DNA of 64,000 nucleotides, from contig OZ251244.1 in the NCBI GenBank assembly GCA_965240325.2, positions 682,001 through 746,000 of the forward strand, given 5' to 3'. The position numbers and the translations under genes were made by a program. The notes beneath the pieces are model-generated. The model saw nothing but the letters and a program-made list of their open reading frames with translations, had not been told where the DNA came from and ran no database searches. This document shows, in pieces, positions 10,597 to 21,000 of this stretch. This DNA is from Rebecca billardiae RCC1528 (Eukaryota; Haptophyta). How positions within the stretch are numbered: the stretch's first letter is position 1; the number at the start of each line of letters is the position of its first letter.

Positions 10597-11035
10597 CGAG
10601 CGTGCGAGACCCTCCCTGCCACCCCGCGCGCACGTCTGCACCCGCAAGGATGAGCCCGTCGCCCAAGCGCACCGCAGACGCGACCACGACCGTCAACATC
10701 CCACTGGACCCGTTGCCAGGCGTCTTGCTGGAGGACCCACGCCGAAAGCGCCCCCGCACTCGGCGCTCCTGCCGCATTCGCGGACACGCCGTCGAGAGCG
10801 CGGCCGTCTGCCTCAACGTCGCGCGCCGCATTGCCGTCAACTAGCGCACATCCGCACTCGCGCACGTGGAGATTCGCGTCGAGCGTCGAGCATGGCCTAC
10901 ACGCTGTGCCCGCCTGACATCCGCGCTCCCGGCGAAGGAGGAAAACGACCATGTTCCTGCGAGGTGATGACGATCCGAAGTCTGGCATCAAGCGGGCGGA
11001 GTCAGAGTCACCAGCGGCACCGAGTGACAGTTCAG
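10597..11035 (+). repeat. Segment Y, copy 1 (direct repeat with 14172-14575)
   Basis: About 430 bp similar to 14172-14575, including GATGAGCCCGTCGCCCAAGC and CACTGGACCCGTTGCCAGGC. It contains the small open frame at 10650-10844. The pair flanks two foldback palindromes. Confidence 0.7.
10650..10844 (+). CDS. Small open frame in segment Y, copy 1 (64 residues)
   Basis: ATG to TAG, starting MSPSPKRTAD and containing PLDPLPGVLLEDP. A related frame lies at 14226-14363. The only indel in the shared part is one 3-bp gap, which favours coding. However, nearly all substitutions between copies change the amino acid, which argues against selection on the protein. No family is recognised. It may simply be an open frame inside a repeat. 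Confidence 0.25.
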   Translation: MSPSPKRTADATTTVNIPLDPLPGVLLEDPRRKRPRTRRSCRIRGHAVESAAVCLNVARRIAVN

Positions 11036-11565
11036 TTCAAATGCAATCAGATCTTCCCCCGAATGCGTGTGGGGACCATCGGACGTCTTACCGGTGTGTA
11101 ACACGCATCAGACGACGTGCACGTGTCCCGCCAGTGAGCCGGTGCCCTGCAAACTGGCTGTGAACGGGACGCGCCTGGCTCGGCCTGTGCCTGTGACTGA
11201 GTGTGACGCGGTGCCATCTCTCTCGTCGGAGTCGGACCGCGCAAACTCAACGAACTGCGCCAGAAAATAATCGACTAAGAAGTCATCATGATGATCGATC
11301 GTCTAATTACTATTACGTCATGCTGTCTCGGCGCCATGAGCGTCATCGTCTCGGGGCCGTCACGTGGCAGTCACGAGTCACGCCTCACGGCGTCGTCGCC
11401 TCACTTGACCGTAAGCCGAGTGATGCTAAGTACGCGCAACTTACAATAGGGCTCCACAGAGTCTTGGCATCTAAAAGTGACTCGCTGTTAACTCGTGCCA
11501 GTCACTACTGGCTGTGTCGATACTTGATTACATTAAAACAACCGCCCGGCAAGCTCCGATCCGTC
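11036..11565. other. Intergenic between segments Y and X
   Basis: Low-complexity GTCATCGTC-type sequence and short frames only. No gene or RNA recognised. Confidence 0.4.
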
Positions 11566-11830
11566 GTCACGGCGCCATCGCCTTTAATCTTCATCGCAGC
11601 GCGGTGATCGGCCGCGATCGAGCTGATGAGTCATGATGCTCAGCACATTGCCACCTCAGCTGAGCTGACCCTCTGCGGAGACCCTCTTCAGCCATCGAGC
11701 ATCGTTGCGCAGCTGTTGCTGCCATGCGGCAGTCGCCCACCCTGGGCCTGGGCCGCGGCCCGCGGCGACAGCCGCTGGCGCAGTGGCGTGGATCAGGCGG
11801 CTCGTGCGAGCGCGCGCGCGTGACGCATTA
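11566..11830 (-). repeat. Segment X, copy 2, carrying a tail fragment of the 978-residue gene
   Basis: Matches 14960-15180, which contains the 3' end of the gene at 14971-17907. Read on the minus strand it encodes a similar tail (DARWLKRVSAEG here, DARWLERISAEG in the gene). It is therefore a duplicated 3' gene fragment. Confidence 0.65.
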
Positions 11831-12101
11831 TGTACAGCAAGCCGCGAGGGTCCATCCAGGCGTATCATTGCAGTTTGTACACGGTCGCACGTGCACGCGG
11901 CGCAGCGGCGGACCCGGCGCTTGCGTCGGCTTGATGGTCCTTTGTCTCGATCGGCTTGACGCGGCTTTCCTCGCGCGAGTGGAACCCGAAAAAGAAAAGC
12001 CCGAGCAATGGCGGCCCGGCCGCCATTGCTCCCGAGGCAACTGTGCAAGCAAACAACCGAAAATCAAGATAGCAGGAGATCTCCCGGACTCTCTCAACCG
12101 C

Positions 12102-12977
12102 CGTGACGAAACACAAAAGTTGGTCCGCTGGGGCCGCGGTGCGCGATGGCAGCGGTGCTCCCGCGCGCTCGGGCGGCCACTTGCCCGCCGTGCGCGTGGC
12201 AATATGCGCGTCAGCACCGGCTGGGACGTGCCTGTGGGATGAGATGGTCTGTGAACGTCCCATCAGTGCGCTTGAATGACCGTGTCGCGCGCGTGTGATG
12301 CAGTATGCGTGCACCGCTGTGCTTGCTCGCCCGTGCTCGTCGCTTGCGCCGAACGCGCGGCTGGCACGAGGTTGTGCTCGGTGAGCGAGTACCGACTTGG
12401 GCCGTTGACGGCACGTACATGGCGTCTGCCCTTGCTCCTGCCGCGCACCGTCCCAAACAGCTGCGTTCTCCGGAGAATCACGCATGCCAAGCTGTCTCAA
12501 GCATTACACCACTGAGACAGTCCATTGCTTTTCAATTTGAAATACCTTTGAGCGCGGAATACACCATGCAGCATGCGTGCTTCGAAGTGCCCCGAAAGAA
12601 GCGATGCGACGCGTCACGCGACCGTGGAGATGGTGAAGCGTTGAGAGAGCGGCATCATCTCACACAAACGCTTGGTGGCTTCAGTCAGTACTCGCTCAAC
12701 GAGCACAACCTCGTGCCAGCCGCGCGTTCGGCGCAAGCGACGAGCACGGGCGAGCAAGCACAGCGGTGCACGCGTACTGCATCACACGCGCGCGACACGG
12801 TCATTCAAGCGCACTGATGGGGCGTTCATAGACCACATCATCCCACAGGCACGTCCCAGCCGGTGCTGACGCGCATATTGCCACGCGCACGGCGGGCAAG
12901 TGGCCGCCCGAGCGCGCGGGAGCACCGCTGCCATCGCGCACCGCGGCCCAGCGGACAAACTTTTTGTGTTTCGTCAC
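12102..12977. repeat. Foldback palindrome IR1 (arms about 290 bp)
   Basis: 12102-12392 is repeated in inverse orientation at 12688-12977, separated by about 295 bp. The arms share GCACGAGGTTGTGCTCG/CGAGCACAACCTCGTGC, with scattered mismatches and small indels. The transcript would form a long hairpin. No transposase is visible in the spacer. Confidence 0.85.
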
Positions 12978-13069
12978 CTCCCGGACTTGCCGCCCTGAAC
13001 TATCTTATGAAATGAAAAGTGAAAATCAGGGCAGCAAATCAGCGATGGCGGACAGCACGGCTGCCGTCT

Positions 13070-14125
13070 GAGTGCACTCGAGCGAAAACGTGCCAGGCTA
13101 GGCATGCGCGGCCCAGTGCGGGCTAGGCATCGGGGACGATGCCTAGCCCGGCCAGGCTAGGCATTCGCCCATACCCTCGCGTCGTCAGAACTTTCGGAAA
13201 CGAAAGTCGCGCAAAGGCGGCCCCGGTCTTCTTTCACGGCGGCGCAAGGGGCGCGGGGGCGCTGGCTCGCGATCCGAAGGGCAGTCGCTCGCGACCTCGC
13301 TTGGGCGGCGGCAGCGGCGCTGCGGCATACTGTTTGCCACCCGCGCGGCTGTGTGCGATCGCGCGGTCCCGTTCGTCGCCACGCCGCGCGCGACCGTTCA
13401 CGGCACAGTCTTTCCGCACTGTGAGCACCCCTTGCCAGCGCACGGCGGCGGAGAGCCCAGACAGCCCGTCACGCGCGCGACGTCCTTGTGGGATGCGATG
13501 TACTCACCCTAATGCTAGCATGCGCCTGCGTTTTGGTGAGCCTGTTCAGCATCCAGACCACTCTCTACTGCTGCAAGATGAGTCATCGTCTGCCAATCGG
13601 TCAACGAGGCATGGACAGCGCAGCAGTCGTCCATGATCCTCTTGCCCACCCCGTGGGCAAGCGCATGCCTCCGGGAACCCAAAGAACCTGGGTACATCGC
13701 ATCCCACAAGGACGTCGCGCGCGTGACGGGCTGTCTGGGCTCTCCGCCGCCGTGCGCTGGCAAGGGGTGCTCACAGTGCGGAAAGACTGTGCCGTGAACG
13801 GTCGCGCGCGGCGTGGCGACGAACGGGACCGCGCGATCGCACACAGCCGCGCGGGTGGCAAACAGTATGCCGCAGCGCCGCTGCCGCCGCCCAAGCGAGG
13901 TCGCGAGCGACTGCCCTTCGGATCGCGAGCCAGCGCCCCCGCGCCCCTTGCGCCGCCGTGAAAGAAGACCGGGGCCGCCTTTGCGCGACTTTCGTTTCCG
14001 AAAGTTCTGAAGACGCGAGGGTATGGGCGAATGCCTAGCCTGGCCGGGCTAGGCATCGCCCCCGATGCCTACTGTAGCCCGCACTGGGCCGCGCATGCCT
14101 AGCCCGTTTTCGCTCGAGTGCACTC
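13070..14125. mobile_element. Foldback palindrome IR2 (arms 435 bp) with 5-bp target-site duplication
   Basis: Arms 13070-13504 and 13691-14125 are inverse copies with few differences, around a 186-bp spacer. The ends are GAGTGCACTCGAGCG and its complement. The element is flanked by CGTCT at 13065-13069 and 14126-14130, consistent with a 5-bp target duplication. Smaller palindromes (TGCCTAGCCCGGCCAGGCTA) lie near the outer ends. No coding capacity is recognised. The long frames in the arms are mirror images of one another. Confidence 0.85.
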
Positions 14126-14171
14126 CGTCTGCCGTCGTCGCTGAGCGCGGCTCAGGTAAACGGGCGCTCCG

Positions 14172-14575
14172 AGCTCGTGCGAGAGACCCTCCAGACCTCC
14201 CTCCCGCCCCGCCCGCACGTCAAGGATGAGCCCGTCGCCCAAGCGCACCGCAGACGAGACCACCGTCAACATCCCACTGGACCCGTTGCCAGGCGTCGTG
14301 CTGGAGGACCCACGCCCAAAGCCCGCCCGCACTCGGCGCTCCTGCCGCACTCGCGGAGATTAGCGTCAACTCGCTCTCATCCGCACCGTCGCGCCGCACC
14401 AAGATCATTCGCGTCGAGCGTCGAGCATGGCTTAAACACTGTGCCCTCTCGACATCCGCGCTCCAGTCGGAGAAGGATGCCGACACTATTCTGCGAGGAA
14501 TGACGATCAAGTCTGGGCGTCTGGCGCGGGCAAACGGTCCGCCGCCATACGCGCCGAGTGAGTCAGCGCGACTGC
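14172..14575 (+). repeat. Segment Y, copy 2
   Basis: Direct repeat of 10597-11035 (see there). It includes the shorter 45-residue frame at 14226-14363, which starts MSPSPKRTADETT. Confidence 0.7.
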
Positions 14576-14970
14576 CACGGAGCGATGCCACGGAGTGACC
14601 CGGACTGAGTGGCACAGGGTCCAAATTCACAGTAGATCATGTTTCGTCGTCATGGTAGCAGCGGTTAGATACGCGTGTATATATATATTTATAAGCACAG
14701 TGCTGATGAGCGATGACGAGTCATGACGACGACGCCAGCATCATCGTCGTCATCAGCACTCGCATACTCCGTAGGCGTATGCCGCGTATGCGTCGCCGTC
14801 TACAAAGTACAAGCGCGTATCATCGCGTCATCACGCGTCGTCCGTCCGTCACAGAGTCTCACTGACACTGCTCACTCGGAGTCTGAGAATCATACCGCGC
14901 CGTTGTTAACTCTTATATAAACTGACACTGCTCCGCGTTCACCAGTCGCTGACTACGCAGTGGCATCGGC
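14576..14970. other. 3' flank of the 978-residue gene, no gene
   Basis: Contains a TATATATATTTATA patch near 14676-14691 and GACGATGAC-type low-complexity sequence. Segment X copy 3 begins near 14960 and runs into the gene's last exon. Confidence 0.4.
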
Positions 14971-17907
14971 TCAGCTGGGGCCCTCTGCGGAGATCCTCTC
15001 CAGCCAGCGAGCATCGGCGTTGCGCTGCTGCTGTTGCCATGACAGCCGCCCACCCGTCGGCGCAGCGCTGTGAGCGCCACTGGCACTGCGTCGGTCCCCC
15101 CGGGGAGCGTCGGCCGCTGCGACAGCCGCTGGCGCAGTGGTGTGGTCAGGCGGCGCGTGCGAGCGCGCGCGCGTGACGCGCTGCAGCGTGGGCTGGTGCG
15201 TGAGCCTGAGCGCGACCGGCCGATCGGCCTCGGCGTCCGGCGACGCGCGCCCAGCGCCAGGGCCTGCGGCTGGGGGTGGCGAGCGGCTGGGCGCACCGCC
15301 GCCGCCCCGCGGCTCGGCACGTGCAGGGGTGGCGCCGATCGCGGCGGCCGCCCGCCGCGCGCCCTGGCGGTGCGTAGCACCTGACACCCACGAGGGTTGT
15401 GGCGGCGGCGGCGGGATCTGCGGCCCCTTCGTCACGACCACCGCGTGGGGGGGTCGGCTTTCGAAGCGCGTGAGCGCCGTGGCGAGCGCGTGCGGCGTCG
15501 CCTCGTCCCCCGTGTGCGGCGCGCAGCGCTTCGCGCGCCGTGCCGGCGCTGCCACCCGCTCCGCGCGACGCAGCGCGGCCGCGTGGCGCGGCAGCGCGGC
15601 GCGCGCGCTGCCTCCAGTCGCGGGCAGCTGATGAAAGACGGCTGCTGTGGCGTGGTGCCCGCCCAGCGCGCGCGCGTGCTGCGAGAAGAGAGTCTGCCTC
15701 GAGCGCGCGCGAGAGACGCGCGCGCGCGGCGCGCCAAAGTCCGGCCGGCCGCCAAAGTCCGGCCGACCTGAGTCCGGGCCGGCCGCGGCGACGGACACGC
15801 CGCCGGGTGCCGAGCGCGCGGCGGCCGTGCCCATCAGCACGCGGGGTGATGCGACGGCGGTCGGTGCCTGCGCCAGGCTGGCTTGCGCTGCGCCGCCGAG
15901 CGTGCCCGCGTCGGCGCCGCTGGCCATCCCCTGCGTCACACCCGCCATGGCGCGCACGCGCGCCTCGGTGCGCGCGAGGTGCGCGCCGGCGGCGAGGGCA
16001 GCATGCGCCACTGCGTCCACCCTGGGTGCCTGTGGGGCGCCCGCGCGCGCCAGCGCGACCGCCGCCTCGCCCCGTGCCGCGCCGGCGGCGGCGCGACAGA
16101 GCAGCGCATCGAGCACCGTAGGCGGGGGCACGAGCGAGTGGGCGGTCTCCGCGTGTCGCCTTGTCGCGGCGCGCGCGCGCGGCGCGCTCGCGGGGCGCGT
16201 CGGCCGGCTGTGCGGCGGTGACGCAGGCCGCGAGCGACGGCGCAATGGAGTGCGTAGGCCCTGTGCGCCGGCGCCCGCCTCGGGCTGGGGCGGCGCGCTC
16301 AGCGGCCGCCGCCCGCCGCCGTCGTCGCTCGCGCCGACGCTGCCGTCCGCGACCCACACTCTCCGGGCCCCGAGCGCAGCGCGCGCGGCCCGAGGCTCCA
16401 GCCCGTCGGCCTCGGGCGCCGCCGCGCCCGCCCGCGGCTCCGCTCCCGAGTGCGATGCCCACGGCAGCATGGCCGCCGGGGCAGCCATGCTGACGCGCTC
16501 AGCGTCCAAATCGTGCACGGCCGCCGCCGTGCGGGCGAGCTGCCGCCTGCGCCTTCCGAGGCGCGCGGCGCGCGGGCTCTCCGCGCGCGGGGCCGCCCAG
16601 CCCTTACCGGGCACGCGGCGGAAGCGGCCGCTGTCGAAGCCGCCGCGCCCGTCCGTCTCGGCGGGGGCCACTGGCCTCTGCGCGCGGCGCGTCCACTCTA
16701 GAGCGGTCGCCGCGTGCGCGGGGCCCGGAACGCGTGTGTAGTCAGTCGGCGCGGGCGGCAGGCTGCGTAGCGCCTCGAGCCGACGCGCGGCGATGCCGAG
16801 GTCGCGCTCGTAGCTCGCGTCGGGCCCGGCGCCGGCGCCCAGCGCCACCGAGCCGGCCGTCTCGCCGTCGCCCGGACTCGGAGCCGGCGGCGCCAGCCCG
16901 GACTCTGCGCCGCCAGACGAGGCGGTCGCGGCGGCGCGCGCGGCCGCATGCGCCGCCGCGTGCGGCTCAGTGGCCCACGCGCGCGCCGTGGAGGCGCGCT
17001 CACGCTCGAGGCGGCGGCGCTCGGCGTCGAATGCGCGAGTGCGCGCACGCGCTACCTTGGCGCGCGCGAGCTCGCGCGCCTTCACAGCCGCCGCTGAGTT
17101 CGCAGCGTCTGCCTCCGCCTGCGCCGCGCGCCGCGCGCCATGCGCCTTGCGTTGCGCCGCAGCCGCGCGCTTCACCGCCTCCTCCTGCCGCCTCCACGCG
17201 GCCGAGTCGATCGAGACGGCCGCGCCGAGCGCGGGCGAGCGGCGGCGCCCGGGCGCCGCGTCCTCCTCCGCCGAGCCGTCCGTGTCCACGCCGCCGTCCG
17301 CGCCGGCGGTAGGTAGCGCGGCCGCCGCGCGCCTCGGCATCGTCTCAGCCGCGGCTAGGCTGGCCGCCGCCAGCGGCGCAGCCAGCTGGTCGGCACTTGG
17401 GCGGGGCAGCGCCGCGCGCGCGCGCGCGAGCTCGCTTGCAACGAGCTCGTCAGCCAGGTACCCACCGATCAGCCGGCCAGACGCGCCGCGCACCAGCTCG
17501 ACTGCGCGCGCGTCTGGTTGTGACGCGCGCGCCGACGCGGCGCGAAGAGCAAGCGTCTTCGCGGCGAGGGCGACGGGCACGAGCTGGTGCGGCGCGAACA
17601 CGCCGGGCGCGTCGCCGTGCTCGATGAGCGCCCCGACGAGCGCGTCGTACGCGTCCTGCGCCACGATCGGCGCGTCCTCGCGCGCGAGCAGCTCCGCATA
17701 GCCAAAGACGTGGTGCACAGACTCGAGCTGAGAGCGAAGCGCGCGCGCGCGCTCGACGGCGCGTGCGCGCTGCGCGGCGGGCGGAGCGGGGGGCTCCGCC
17801 TCGAAGACGAAGAAGGGGTTCGGCCCCGACAGCGGCTCCTCCGTCGCGCCGAGGTCGGCGGGCTGCACGCGCTGGCCGTTGACGGCCTCGGCGGCAGCCT
17901 CTGCCAT
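14971..17907 (-). CDS. Uncharacterised Ala/Arg-rich protein (978 residues)
   Basis: One uninterrupted frame from ATG 17907 (MAEAAAEAVNGQRVQPADLG). I do not recognise a family. An ordered N-terminal part (roughly residues 25-130, with GPNPFFVFEAEPPA and SQLESVHHVFGYAELLARED) looks folded. A basic coiled-coil-like stretch follows near residues 225-310 (KRAAAAQRKAHGARR, RRRLERERA). The rest is long, low-complexity Ala/Pro/Arg sequence with islands such as FRRVPGKGWA and VTKGPQIPPPPPQPSW. The C-terminal tail (DARWLERISAEG) lies in segment X, which is duplicated downstream at 11566-11830, so the true end could lie earlier. It is divergently paired with the gene at 18036; the start codons are 128 bp apart. 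A structural or cytoskeletal role is only a guess. Confidence 0.6.
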   Translation of the reverse strand: MAEAAAEAVNGQRVQPADLGATEEPLSGPNPFFVFEAEPPAPPAAQRARAVERARALRSQLESVHHVFGYAELLAREDAPIVAQDAYDALVGALIEHGDAPGVFAPHQLVPVALAAKTLALRAASARASQPDARAVELVRGASGRLIGGYLADELVASELARARAALPRPSADQLAAPLAAASLAAAETMPRRAAAALPTAGADGGVDTDGSAEEDAAPGRRRSPALGAAVSIDSAAWRRQEEAVKRAAAAQRKAHGARRAAQAEADAANSAAAVKARELARAKVARARTRAFDAERRRLERERASTARAWATEPHAAAHAAARAAATASSGGAESGLAPPAPSPGDGETAGSVALGAGAGPDASYERDLGIAARRLEALRSLPPAPTDYTRVPGPAHAATALEWTRRAQRPVAPAETDGRGGFDSGRFRRVPGKGWAAPRAESPRAARLGRRRRQLARTAAAVHDLDAERVSMAAPAAMLPWASHSGAEPRAGAAAPEADGLEPRAARAALGARRVWVADGSVGASDDGGGRRPLSAPPQPEAGAGAQGLRTPLRRRSRPASPPHSRPTRPASAPRARAATRRHAETAHSLVPPPTVLDALLCRAAAGAARGEAAVALARAGAPQAPRVDAVAHAALAAGAHLARTEARVRAMAGVTQGMASGADAGTLGGAAQASLAQAPTAVASPRVLMGTAAARSAPGGVSVAAAGPDSGRPDFGGRPDFGAPRARVSRARSRQTLFSQHARALGGHHATAAVFHQLPATGGSARAALPRHAAALRRAERVAAPARRAKRCAPHTGDEATPHALATALTRFESRPPHAVVVTKGPQIPPPPPQPSWVSGATHRQGARRAAAAIGATPARAEPRGGGGAPSRSPPPAAGPGAGRASPDAEADRPVALRLTHQPTLQRVTRARSHAPPDHTTAPAAVAAADAPRGDRRSASGAHSAAPTGGRLSWQQQQRNADARWLERISAEGPS

Positions 17908-18035
17908 CGTCGTCCCCGTCCGGTGGATTTGAGGATTTGGCCCGGCCGGACGAGTCGTGGCCCAGTGGCCCACGGCCCACCCGCCCAGCGCAAGGAAGGG
18001 CGGCCGCCGCCGAGCGGCGCTCAATCGGCCCCGAG
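17908..18035. promoter_or_regulatory. Compact bidirectional promoter (128 bp)
   Basis: Shortest of the divergent spacers in the window. It must serve both the 978- and 1179-residue genes. It has GC-rich words (GGCCCGGCCGGAC, GTGGCCCAGTGGCCCACGGC) and no TATA box. Confidence 0.5.
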
Positions 18036-21000
18036 ATGGGCGCGCGAGCGCTGCCGCTGTGCGCGGCGCTCGTGCTCGGCGCGCACGCCTCCGGCGGGCG
18101 GATAGCGACGCTCCACGTGGGCGACGCGGACGAGTGCCTCGTCGTCCGTGACGACGGCGGCATCGCCATGGGCGTGTGCGGGCGCGCCGGCACCGAGCAG
18201 TGGCGCTTGCTGCCGGCGCACGGCGACACGGCGATGCGGCGCGTGGCGCTCGAGGCGACGGGCAAGCACCGCGGGCTATGCGCCGAGCCACTCGCCGATG
18301 CCAACCACCGCCTGTACCTGCGCCCGTGCGACCCGCTGCACAGCGCGCGCTGGGTTCGCACCTCGTCGCCGGCGCTGCAGGCGCAGGCGCAGCCCGCGCA
18401 GCGCGTGGTCGCCGCATTGTCGTCGCGGCAGCCGCCCGCGCTGGACGGGCCGATGCACGAGGCGCTATGGTGGCAGCCAGAGGCGGACCGCGCGCGCTGC
18501 CTGGGCAGGCCCGGCAACGATGGCTCTTCGCGCGTGGTGGTACGGGCGCGCGCGCGCCGCGCCGCCGCGCCGCCGCGCTGCCACCGCGGCCTCAGCGCGA
18601 CCCGAGCCGGCGCTCACGCGCACGCCGCGCGCACGCCCCGCGCGCGCCCTGCCTCCCGTTTCGCGCGCGCAGAAGTGCACGCAGCCCTCCAAGTGCTGCT
18701 ACCCCGCCGTCGTCCGCCAGAAGGCGCCGCACCTTCAGAAGCTCCGCGAGGCCACCGGCATTGGCGTTGCGAGCACCCGGCAGCCAGGCGAGCCGCGCGG
18801 GTCGAGGCGGCGCGGCGAGCCGGGCGGCGCCTCGCGCTCGCCCCTCGCGCTGCTCCGCCGCATCGGCGCCGCGTTCTGGCGCCGCACCCTAGCGCTCTAT
18901 CGCGCAGCGGCTTCACTCTTTGCGCCGTCGACGCGCGCGCGCCTCTCTCGCGCCGCGCGCGCGGTCGGCTCGCCGCAGGCGGCGGAGCGGATGCGCGCGG
19001 CGGCGGCGGCGACGGCGGCGCGCGCGAAGAGCGGCATGCTCGAGCTGCGCTCGGGCGCGCCCGCCGGCCCGCCCGCGGCCCTCGCCACGGCTGCCGCCGA
19101 CGCCGGCACCGGCGCCGCGCTCGCGCCGGCGCGCGCGCGACACCCTCCATCCTGGTTGAGGCATCTGCTTCCGCCTCGGCGCGGTGACGGGCGGCCGCGT
19201 GGCGGGGGGCGCGGCGCGGCGGCGGGCGTGCTCGACCTCCCCGCCGCCGACGCCGCGTCCGAGCGCCGCCGCCGCTCGCGCTTCCAGCGCCGCTTCGTCG
19301 GACTGGTCTCTACCCTGGCGTGTGTCGTCTGCCTGATCTCAGCGGTCGTCCCGCCGCGCATGCTCGAGCGCTGGCTGCGCGGCGCGCGCGCGGCGGCGCG
19401 CCGCTGCATGGGCTACCCCAGCGACGGCGCGGCCGCGCGCCGTGGCAGCCCCGCCAAGGGCTCCCGCCGCGGCGCCGCGGACTCGCCGCTGGTGGCCGCG
19501 CGCTGCGGCGCGGACGGCGGCGCAGCGGCGCCCGGCCTGGGCAGCAAGGCTGGCGGCAGGGCGATCGACGAGGGGAATGGTGCCGTGGCGGCGGCAGTCA
19601 GCGCGTACTGCGCAGAGCACGACTCGACGGCGCCCGGCGCCGCCGTCACGCCCGGCGAGAAGCCCGGCGTCGTCGCCGCCGCGCCGCCGCCCGTCGACGA
19701 CGCCGCGCCCGCCGCCGCCACGCCGCGTGCCCCAGCACTCGCGGCGAGCGAAGCGGCGCTGGGCGCCGTGGCGGTGGCAGGCAGCGCGGCGAGTGCCGCG
19801 GTGGGCTCGGCCGTGCAGGCCGTGGCCGGCGGCGCGGCGCCAGCGGTGCCGGCGCCCACGCGTGCCGGCGCCGACGGGGCTCTGAGCGGTGCCGCCGCCG
19901 ACACCGCTGCTACCGCCAGCGCTGGCGCGCGCGCGGCGCCGCCCGCCGCCGCATCCGCCGCTGTCCACGCGCCGACTCCCGCCGCCGCGCCGCCCGCCGT
20001 GGCACAGCGCGGCACGGCCGTGGCACAGCCAGCCGCCGCCGCCGCGCCCGAGAGCCGCGAAGCTTCTCGCGAGCGCGCTGCGAACCTTCTCCAAGGCCGC
20101 GCGCTGCGCATGCTCGCGCGCGTCGCACTGAGCCGCGCCGAGGTCGAATCTCGCCGCGCCGAGATCGAATCTCGCGCCTCGCGCGAGCAGGTGGAGCTGA
20201 TCTCGGCGAACTTCGCGGCGGCGGAGCACCGCGCGCGCGAGGCGGACGCGCGCGCCGCCGCGCACGCCTCCGAGCTCGCGAGCACGCGCGCCGAGCTCGC
20301 CGCCGCAGCGGCGGAGCTTGAGCAAGCACGGGCGCAGGCGTCGGCTAACTCGGCCGCGGCCGCGGCGGCTGCCGCTGCGCGTGAGACTGCGCTTGCGCGC
20401 TCGGAGGGGCTCGCGGCGGAGGCGCGCAAGATGCGCGTGTACTCGCGGCACGTGCGCGACGCGTGCCGCGCGGCCGAGGGGCTGAGCCTCGTGCGCTCCG
20501 GCGCGCCTTTCCTCGAGGTTCTCCTGGCTGACGGCGGTCACGGCGCGGGCGGTGCGGGCGGCGGCGCGGCGGCCGGGACGGCCGCGGCCGCTGCGGCCGC
20601 CCCGCTCGCCGGCCCACCCGCGAGCGCGGGCGGCGGCGGTGGCAGCGGTGGCAGCAGCGGCCAGCAGTCCCGCCGTGGCAGCTCGGCGTCTGGGCTCTTC
20701 TCGCTCCTCGCCGATGGCGCAGGCGCTGGCAAGCGCTCGCGCGCGCGCGGCGGTCCGCAGGCCTCACAGACAGCTGCGCGTTGGCTCGTGGTCCGCGGCG
20801 GCAGGCTGCATGTGTGTTCGGGCACGTCACGGTGCGCGGCGGCGCGGCGAGCTCTCTCGCCCTCTCGCCCTGTACGCGCGCGTGCACGCCCGCGCACGCT
20901 CCAGCTTACACACCGCGCCCGGCCCGCCCCGCCGCGCTGCCGCCTCCGCCGCCCGCTGCTGCCGCCGCGCCGCCCCGCCGCGCCGCTTGCGACCCGCCGC

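Noticed and set aside
12211-12869. Matching frames ending DHIIPQARPSRC / DHLIPQARPSRC
   Set aside because: Mirror copies in the arms of foldback IR1; no recognisable protein.
13139-14056. Two near-identical 150-165-codon frames starting MPSPARLGIR on opposite strands
   Set aside because: They are the two arms of foldback IR2 read in opposite directions, with no independent evidence of coding.
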